A stretch of 64,000 nucleotides of DNA from NCBI GenBank assembly GCA_903831255.1, contig CAIKWZ010000040.1:152396-216395 (forward strand). Reading direction: 5' to 3'. This DNA is from an uncultured Alphaproteobacteria bacterium (GTDB lineage: Bacteria; Pseudomonadota; Alphaproteobacteria; Caulobacterales; Hyphomonadaceae). Below are positions 59,325-64,000 of this stretch, piece after piece. The first letter of the stretch is position 1. Every line of letters begins with the position of its first letter. The position numbers and the translations under genes are program-made. The notes beneath the pieces are model-generated. The model made no database searches. It was given only the letters and a program-made list of their open reading frames with translations, and was not told the origin of the DNA.

Positions 59325-60119
59325 ATGACCTCGCCCCTTCCCAATCCTCCGACACTTGAGGCGCCGGCCCTGAAACGGTTCAGCCTCCATATTCGTCACG
59401 CCTTCTTCGGGCGGCGCGGGGGGGTCTCCGCAGGCGCCTTTAAATCACTGAACTGCGCCCTCGCCTCCGGGGACGACCCCGACAGAGTGACGGAGAACCG
59501 CCGACGAGCCTGCCTTGCACTCGGCCTCGCCGTCCCCAGGCTCGCAATCGTCCGGCAGGTCCACTCCGCCCGGGCCATTCGGGCGAGCAATGTTTTTCCC
59601 GTCGGAGAGGCCCCGGAGGCGGACGCCATCGTGACATCTGTTCCGGGCCTCGCCCTGGGAATTCTCACGGCGGACTGCGCCCCTGTGCTGCTGTGTGATC
59701 CTCACGCGGGCGTGATCGGGGCGGCTCATGCCGGCTGGCGCGGCGCGGTTTCAGGCGTTCTGGAGGCCGCTGTGGAGGCTATGGCCGAACTTGGAGCCGA
59801 TCCCGCCCGGACGGTTGCCGCGATCGGCCCCTGCCTGTCGCAGGCGTCCTTCGAGGTCGGACCTGATCTTGTGGAAGCGGTTATGGACGCATCTCCATGG
59901 GCCGATCACCTGTTCGTCGACGGACGGGAAGACAGAAAACACTTCGATCTCAAGGCTTACCTGATGGCGCGACTCATGCGCCTGGGCCTGTCCCATCTGG
60001 ACGCTCTCAGCGACGATACGCTGACCGAGCCGGGGCTTTACTTCAGCCATCGCGGGTCGATCAGCCGACGGGAGCCGCAGACCGGTCGTAATCTCTCGGC
60101 CATCACCCTCATTGCCTGA
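59325..60119 (+). CDS. pgeF: peptidoglycan editing factor PgeF (multicopper-like, DUF152)
   Basis: The protein has 264 residues. It shows [30 protein letters not shown], the metal-site RQVHSA His, [14 protein letters not shown]ys and [17 protein letters not shown]is, plus [13 protein letters not shown]. In E. coli PgeF removes misincorporated serine from UDP-MurNAc-peptides. Only an A-rich GAAAAAAGA stretch precedes the ATG, with no clear Shine-Dalgarno. It follows the midA-like gene by 15 nt. Confidence 0.93.
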   Translation: MTSPLPNPPTLEAPALKRFSLHIRHAFFGRRGGVSAGAFKSLNCALASGDDPDRVTENRRRACLALGLAVPRLAIVRQVHSARAIRASNVFPVGEAPEADAIVTSVPGLALGILTADCAPVLLCDPHAGVIGAAHAGWRGAVSGVLEAAVEAMAELGADPARTVAAIGPCLSQASFEVGPDLVEAVMDASPWADHLFVDGREDRKHFDLKAYLMARLMRLGLSHLDALSDDTLTEPGLYFSHRGSISRREPQTGRNLSAITLIA

Positions 60120-60262
60120 CGGCGCAGGCCGTCGGCAGAGATCTCCTCCTTCATCCTCAGGAAATCGGTTCCCCCGCATTGCAGGCAGACCTGAATTGCG
60201 ACAGAAACACGACGCTGTCGCGAAGGCGCCAGCCAGTGGTCGACCAGGAAGGGTTCTTGCTC

Positions 60263-61195
60263 ATGAAACTCATCTCCTGCAACGCGAATCGGCCCCTCGC
60301 CGCAGATATCGCAGCCTACCTCGACATTCGTCTGACCGACGCCGAGATCAAGTCGTTCAAGGACCGCGAAGTGTTCGTCAGAGTGAACGAAAACGTCCGC
60401 GGCAAGGACGTCTATGTCGTGCAGTCGACTTCGGCGCCGGCGAACGATCACCTGATGGAACTCCTCATCACCATCGACGCCCTGGTCCGAGCCAGCGCAG
60501 ACCGGATCACGGCGGTGTTGCCGTATTTCGGTTACGCCCGGCAGGATCGAAAGACGGACGGACGGACACCGATTTCAGCCAAACTGGTGGCCAATCTCAT
60601 TACGACCGCGGGCGCCGACCGGGTGGTGACCGTCGATCTTCACGCGGCCCAGATCCAGGGCTTCTTCGACAAGCCGACCGACAACCTGTTTGCAGGCCCC
60701 GCCATCGAAGAGGATATCCGGGAACATTACGGGCTTGGGGATCTGATGGTGATCTCTCCCGATGTCGGCGGGGTCGTTCGGGCCCGGGCCCTCGCCCGCC
60801 GTCTGGATGTGGATCTCGCCATCGTCGACAAACGTCGGGAAAAGGCGGGCGAAAGCGAAGTCATGAACATCATCGGCGATGTGAGCGGCCGAACCTGCAT
60901 TCTTGTCGACGACATGACGGATTCCGGGGGAACCCTCATCAACGCCGCCAAGGCTCTCCTCGAGCGCGGGGCGAGCCAGGTGGCGGCCTATGTCACCCAT
61001 GGCGTTCTCTCGAACGGCGCCTCCGCCAATATCGACCGCTCCCTGCTCAAGGAACTGGTCATTACCGACACCATCCAGCCTTCGGATCAGGTAAAGTCTG
61101 CAGCCAAGATACGGACCATCACTCTCGCGCCGTTGATCGGCGAAGCCATTCGTCGGATCGCTCACGATGAGAGCGTGTCGAAACTGTTTGACTGA
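60263..61195 (+). CDS. prs: ribose-phosphate pyrophosphokinase
   Basis: The protein has 310 residues from the ATG at 60263. It shows [78 protein letters not shown] and the PRPP loop [25 protein letters not shown]. It makes PRPP for nucleotide, His and Trp synthesis. The 143-nt upstream gap holds no promoter or hairpin that I can support. Confidence 0.96.
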   Translation: MKLISCNANRPLAADIAAYLDIRLTDAEIKSFKDREVFVRVNENVRGKDVYVVQSTSAPANDHLMELLITIDALVRASADRITAVLPYFGYARQDRKTDGRTPISAKLVANLITTAGADRVVTVDLHAAQIQGFFDKPTDNLFAGPAIEEDIREHYGLGDLMVISPDVGGVVRARALARRLDVDLAIVDKRREKAGESEVMNIIGDVSGRTCILVDDMTDSGGTLINAAKALLERGASQVAAYVTHGVLSNGASANIDRSLLKELVITDTIQPSDQVKSAAKIRTITLAPLIGEAIRRIAHDESVSKLFD

Positions 61196-61272
61196 CGAAC
61201 CCTGGACGAGGCGTCAGCTCCCGCACTCGTTGAATTCTGCACAAAAAACGATCAATCGCGCATAAAACTTGT

Positions 61273-61336
61273 ACAACCAACCACGGCGTCGATGAGGTTA
61301 ATCCCTGATCCGCCTTCTGATTAACCAGTTGGTTGT
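61273..61336 (+). promoter_or_regulatory. nested inverted repeats in the amt leader
   Basis: ACAACCAAC (61273-61281) pairs with GTTGGTTGT (61328-61336). Inside it, GGTTAATC (61296-61303) pairs with GATTAACC (61319-61326) around a 15-nt loop. Both arms are perfect. The element lies 59 nt before the amt ATG, in a 199-nt intergenic region. It could be a two-site operator or an RNA structure. It does not match the sigma-54 or NtrC consensus. Confidence 0.55.
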
Positions 61337-61394
61337 CTTCCCCGCCTAGCGACTCGCCACAAGCGACAGATTTCGCTTCAAAAGGGGATATCGA

Positions 61395-62693
61395 ATGGAC
61401 GTGCTGAAACTCTCTCGACGAGCGCTAGCGCTCGCCCTGGGCGTCGTGGCGGCGGCGCCCGCTGCGCTCGCCGAAACCAACGCAGGCGACACCGCCTGGA
61501 TTCTCACAGCAACCGCCCTGGTGCTGATGATGACGCTGCCCGCCCTCGCGCTTTTCTATGGCGGACTTGTGCAGGCCAAGAACGTGCTGTCCGTCCTCAG
61601 CCAGTGCGTCGTCATCGCCTGCCTGATGTCCATTCTGTGGCTCGCGGCTGGCTACGCGATCGCCTTCGGCGACGGCGGCGCGCTCAATTCGGTCTGGGGC
61701 GGCCTCGAAAAGGCGTTTCTCTCAGGCGTAACGGCTGAGAGCGAGGTTGGGACGCTTCCCGAAAGCGTCTTCTTCATGTTCCAGATGACGTTTGCGATCA
61801 TCACCCCGGCCCTCATGGTCGGCGCCTACCCGGAGCGGGTCAGTTTCGGGTCGGTTCTGATCATGAGCTCGCTCTGGATGCTTCTCGTCTATGCCCCGGT
61901 CTGCCACTGGGTCTGGGGCGGCGGCTGGCTGTACGACATGGGCGTGCGTGATTACGCAGGCGGCCTGGTTGTGCACGCGACCGCCGGCGCTTCATCGCTT
62001 CTCATCGCAAAACTGCTCGGGCCGCGCGCGCATTTCCCCAAAGACATGCACCCGCCCCATAGCCCTGTGTTCGTGATGATCGGCGCAGGCATGCTGTGGG
62101 TCGGCTGGTACGGTTTCAACGCCGGTTCCGCCCTGACGGCGGGAACTGCAGCCGGATCCGCCATGCTGGTCACCCACCTGTCGGCGTCCACTGCGGCGCT
62201 CGTGTGGATGGCGATCGAATGGGTTCGTTTTGGCCGCCCGGGACTGGTCGGAGTGGTGACCGGACTTGTCGCCGGTCTTGCCACGATCACGCCTGCGGCT
62301 GGCTCTGTCGGTCCCGTCGGCGCCATTGTTATCGGGGCCCTGGCCTCGGTCGTGTGCTTCTACGCCGTGACCCTGATCCGCGGAAAACTGAAGATCGACG
62401 ACAGTCTGGACGTCTTCGCTGTCCATGGCGTCGGCGGCATTCTGGGCACGCTGATCATACCGGCTCTGGCCGCCGTCGGACCGATGGCGCCAGGCCTGGG
62501 CGGGGTCAGCGTCGGCCAGCAGGCAGGCGTTCAGGCTCTGGGAGTGCTGGCGGTGGTCGCCTGGTCTCTGATCGCGACGGCGATCATCTACTTCGTCACC
62601 AACCGGATCGTTCGGTTCCGGGTGAAGTCGGAGCAGGAAATCGAGGGTCTCGATACGACCTCTCACGGAGAGCGAGCCTATCATATGGGCTAG
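61395..62693 (+). CDS. amt: ammonium transporter (Amt family)
   Basis: The protein has 432 residues with a cleavable signal peptide (ending AALAET) and about 11 transmembrane helices. Family motifs are LPALALFYGGLVQAKNVLSVL, the twin pore His residues in GGLVVHATAGAS and FAVHGVGGILGTL, and GWYGFNAGSALTAG. It moves ammonium across the inner membrane. The C-terminal GlnK-interacting region (EIEGLDTTSHGERAYHMG) is conserved, yet no glnK/glnB gene lies next to it, which is unusual. Confidence 0.95.
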   Translation: MDVLKLSRRALALALGVVAAAPAALAETNAGDTAWILTATALVLMMTLPALALFYGGLVQAKNVLSVLSQCVVIACLMSILWLAAGYAIAFGDGGALNSVWGGLEKAFLSGVTAESEVGTLPESVFFMFQMTFAIITPALMVGAYPERVSFGSVLIMSSLWMLLVYAPVCHWVWGGGWLYDMGVRDYAGGLVVHATAGASSLLIAKLLGPRAHFPKDMHPPHSPVFVMIGAGMLWVGWYGFNAGSALTAGTAAGSAMLVTHLSASTAALVWMAIEWVRFGRPGLVGVVTGLVAGLATITPAAGSVGPVGAIVIGALASVVCFYAVTLIRGKLKIDDSLDVFAVHGVGGILGTLIIPALAAVGPMAPGLGGVSVGQQAGVQALGVLAVVAWSLIATAIIYFVTNRIVRFRVKSEQEIEGLDTTSHGERAYHMG

Positions 62694-62707
62694 GCCTCAA
62701 TGGGCGC

Positions 62708-62736
62708 GAGGGACCTGGCTTGCGGGCCGGTCCCTC
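62708..62736 (+). terminator. hairpin after amt
   Basis: GAGGGACC and GGTCCCTC form a perfect 8-bp stem around a 13-nt loop, 15 nt after the amt stop. There is no U-tract. It overlaps the candidate rplY promoter, so termination and initiation may share the DNA. Confidence 0.5.
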
Positions 62737-62748
62737 ATCGCCTATAAG
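62720..62748 (+). promoter_or_regulatory. sigma-70 promoter of rplY
   Basis: TTGCGG (62720-62725) and TATAAG (62743-62748) are separated by exactly 17 bp. The predicted leader of about 95 nt begins with a CCGCCTTTC/GAAAGGCGG hairpin (62750-62769). Confidence 0.55.
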
Positions 62749-62850
62749 CCCGCCTTTCCTGAAAGGCGGCGGTGGTCGTCGCCTGTGTAGCCTGGCTGTT
62801 GCCGTCTCTTCAGGCGGTGGACTTCAGGGCGAAACGGAGACAGTCACACC

Positions 62851-63597
62851 ATGAGCGACATCCTTCTGAACGTCGAAGTGCGCGAGAAAACAGGCAAGGG
62901 CGGAGCGCGTGAGTCGCGCCGGGCCGGCAAGATCCCGGGCATCCTTTATGGCGGCGAACGCGGCCCCATCGCCATCACCCTTGAGCGCAAGGAAGTGGTC
63001 AAGGCGGTCAAGTCCGGCAAATTCCTCTCTCACGTCGTCCGGATCAGCCACAAGGGCGAGGTCCAGTCGGTTTTCACCAAGGATATTCAGTTTCATCCCG
63101 TCACGGACGAGCCAGAGCATCTTGATCTCTATCGCGTTGAGGCCGGACAGCTGATCCGGGTCTCCATCCCGGTGAGGATCACAGGCGAGGCGACCTCGCC
63201 CGGTCTCAAGCGTGGCGGCACGCTCAACGTGGTGCGCCACGAAGTGGCCCTTCTCTGCCCGGCCGACACGATCCCGGATGAACTCGTGATCTCGATCGCC
63301 GGCCTCGAGATCGGCGAGACCATCAAGATTTCGTCTGTCTCATTGCCTGAGAACTGCCGCCCGGTGATTTCCGACCGGGACTTCACGATCGCATCCGTCC
63401 AGGGTCGCGGCGGCAAGGACGATGCGGACGACAAGGCCGAGAGCGACGCCGCATCTGCGGCCGCGGCAGCCAGCGCAGCCGATCCGAAGTCCGGCAAGGC
63501 GGCGGCAGGCGGCAAAGCTCCGGCGGCTGGCGCCAAAGCTCCGGCAGGCGGCAAGGCTCCGGCAGGCGGCAAGGCCCCTGCGGGCGGCAAGAAATAA
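62851..63597 (+). CDS. rplY: 50S ribosomal protein L25 / general stress protein Ctc
   Basis: The protein has 248 residues. The N-terminal L25 domain (1-95) shows VREKTGKGGARESRRAGKIPGILYGG and HVVRISHKGEVQSVF. The TL5/CTC domain (95-190) shows IPVRITGEATSPGLKRGGTLNVVRHEVALLCPAD. It binds 5S rRNA. The C terminus is a low-complexity Ala/Gly/Lys tail ending in tandem GGKAPA units, longer than usual. It is followed by pth, the standard partner gene. Confidence 0.95.
   Translation: MSDILLNVEVREKTGKGGARESRRAGKIPGILYGGERGPIAITLERKEVVKAVKSGKFLSHVVRISHKGEVQSVFTKDIQFHPVTDEPEHLDLYRVEAGQLIRVSIPVRITGEATSPGLKRGGTLNVVRHEVALLCPADTIPDELVISIAGLEIGETIKISSVSLPENCRPVISDRDFTIASVQGRGGKDDADDKAESDAASAAAAASAADPKSGKAAAGGKAPAAGAKAPAGGKAPAGGKAPAGGKK
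63508..63594 (+). repeat. tandem hexapeptide-encoding repeat in rplY
   Basis: About four 18-bp units encode GGKAPA (one variant AGAKAPA), the last followed by GGKK and the stop. The near-identical units make the copy number prone to slippage. Confidence 0.85.
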
Positions 63598-63608
63598 CCT
63601 GAACAGCG

Positions 63609-63634
63609 GCGGACGGACCGAAAGGTTCGTCCGC
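63609..63634 (+). promoter_or_regulatory. strong GAAA-tetraloop hairpin between rplY and pth
   Basis: GCGGACGGACC-GAAA-GGTTCGTCCGC pairs over 11 bp (one G-U) with a GNRA loop, 12 nt after the rplY stop and 19 nt before pth. With no U-tract it may be a processing or stability element rather than a terminator. Confidence 0.6.
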
Positions 63635-63653
63635 ACAGCGGGACGCTCACGCC

Positions 63654-64000
63654 ATGCTCCTGATCGCAGGACTGGGCAATCCCGGCCCGAAATACGCAGG
63701 TCATCGACACAATATAGGCTTCCGGGTCATTGACCGGATAGCGTTGCGTCACGGCTTTGCCGCGTGGAGGGGACGCTTTCAGAGCGAGACGGCGGAGGGT
63801 CGGCTGCCGACATCATCAGGCGAGCCGGTCAAAGCCCTTTTGATCAAACCTCAGACGTTCATGAACCACTCTGGTCGGGCGATTGGCGAGGCGATGTCCT
63901 TCTACAAGATCGCGCCCTCGGAGGTCGTCGTCTTTTACGACGAGCTCGACCTGGCGCCGGGACGACTAAGAATGAAAACCGGCGGCGGCGCGGCCGGTCA
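63654..64000 (+). CDS. pth: peptidyl-tRNA hydrolase, 3' end outside the window
   Basis: The first 115 codons are present, from the ATG at 63654. Pth motifs are LLIAGLGNPGPKYAGHRHNIGF (Asn and catalytic His region), LLIKPQTFMNHSGRAIGEAMSFYKI and VVVFYDELDLAPGRLRMKTGGGAAG. It hydrolyses peptidyl-tRNAs released from stalled ribosomes. The window ends in the middle of the glycine-rich loop. Confidence 0.95.
   Translation, partial: MLLIAGLGNPGPKYAGHRHNIGFRVIDRIALRHGFAAWRGRFQSETAEGRLPTSSGEPVKALLIKPQTFMNHSGRAIGEAMSFYKIAPSEVVVFYDELDLAPGRLRMKTGGGAAG

Noticed and set aside
61196..61394. Sigma-54 promoter or NtrC sites for amt
   Set aside because: No TGGCAC-N5-TTGC match and no TGCACC-type NtrC dyad; the repeats there have a different sequence.
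1..64000. Mobile element, prophage or genomic island boundaries
   Set aside because: No transposase, integrase, terminal repeats or att-like duplication was seen. The tRNA-Trp gene is not followed by an integrase or a partial duplicate of its 3' end nearby.

Overview
This window looks like a chromosomal segment of a GC-rich alphaproteobacterium, probably from the Caulobacterales/Hyphomonadales/Parvularculales side of the class. The reasons are the divK-pleD operon with its cell-cycle type residues, the DUF4170, DUF2093 and CC0125-type families, DinB with an alphaproteobacterial N-terminal zinc ribbon, the order lgt - midA-like - pgeF - prs, and the rplY-pth pair. This placement is inferred from gene content; no rRNA is present. 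There is no transposase, integrase, CRISPR array or rRNA operon. One tRNA (Trp, CCA anticodon) is present. Genes are tightly packed and no gene-free stretch exceeds 300 bases.

Region 1 (1-12 kb) is the most accessory part. After the 3' part of an LVIVD beta-propeller gene there is a minus-strand operon running tpsB-like (11928-10174), a 1816-residue filamentous TpsA exoprotein (10177-4727), an exported TPR-CHAT peptidase-like protein (about 4723-1712) and a small exported protein (1645-1139). It is a two-partner (type Vb) secretion system physically coupled to a caspase-like CHAT protein, and it is the best candidate here for an under-described system. The TpsB also carries a Pro where the family's conserved VRGY-type loop has Arg.

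Region 2 (12-24.6 kb) holds a PLP dehydratase and nitronate monooxygenase pair, then the methylmalonyl-CoA mutase genes mutA, mutB and meaB. These are separated by a PQQ-type sugar dehydrogenase, an SDR, an EF-hand protein and a lipoprotein. Next come a ClpP-fold periplasmic protein and a GFA-family protein.

Region 3 (24.6-36 kb) has an iron-type TonB receptor with a perfect 19-bp Fur-like palindrome, an OmpA/H3TH pair, two RNA methyltransferases, tRNA-Trp, a thioesterase, a GST, rluB, a PepSY pair and a lipoprotein.

Region 4 (34-45 kb) is an envelope/LPS block: an MsbA-like ABC transporter, DUF4170, cysQ, pmbA, a small membrane protein and a tyrosine phosphatase on the minus strand; then DUF374 acyltransferase, waaA, lpxK and an LpxL-type acyltransferase on the plus strand; then an M23 lipoprotein and DUF2093.

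Region 5 (45-64 kb) is core: pleD/divK, dinB, ridA-like, GDPD, FemAB-like, HIT, ilvE, a MarR-OmpR-FkbM-histidine kinase operon, proC, ybjN-like, ubiK, lgt, a MidA-like methyltransferase, pgeF, prs, amt, rplY and the start of pth. Translational coupling is pervasive: fourteen gene junctions use 4-bp ATGA, GTGA or TTGA overlaps, and several starts in the LPS block are TTG.
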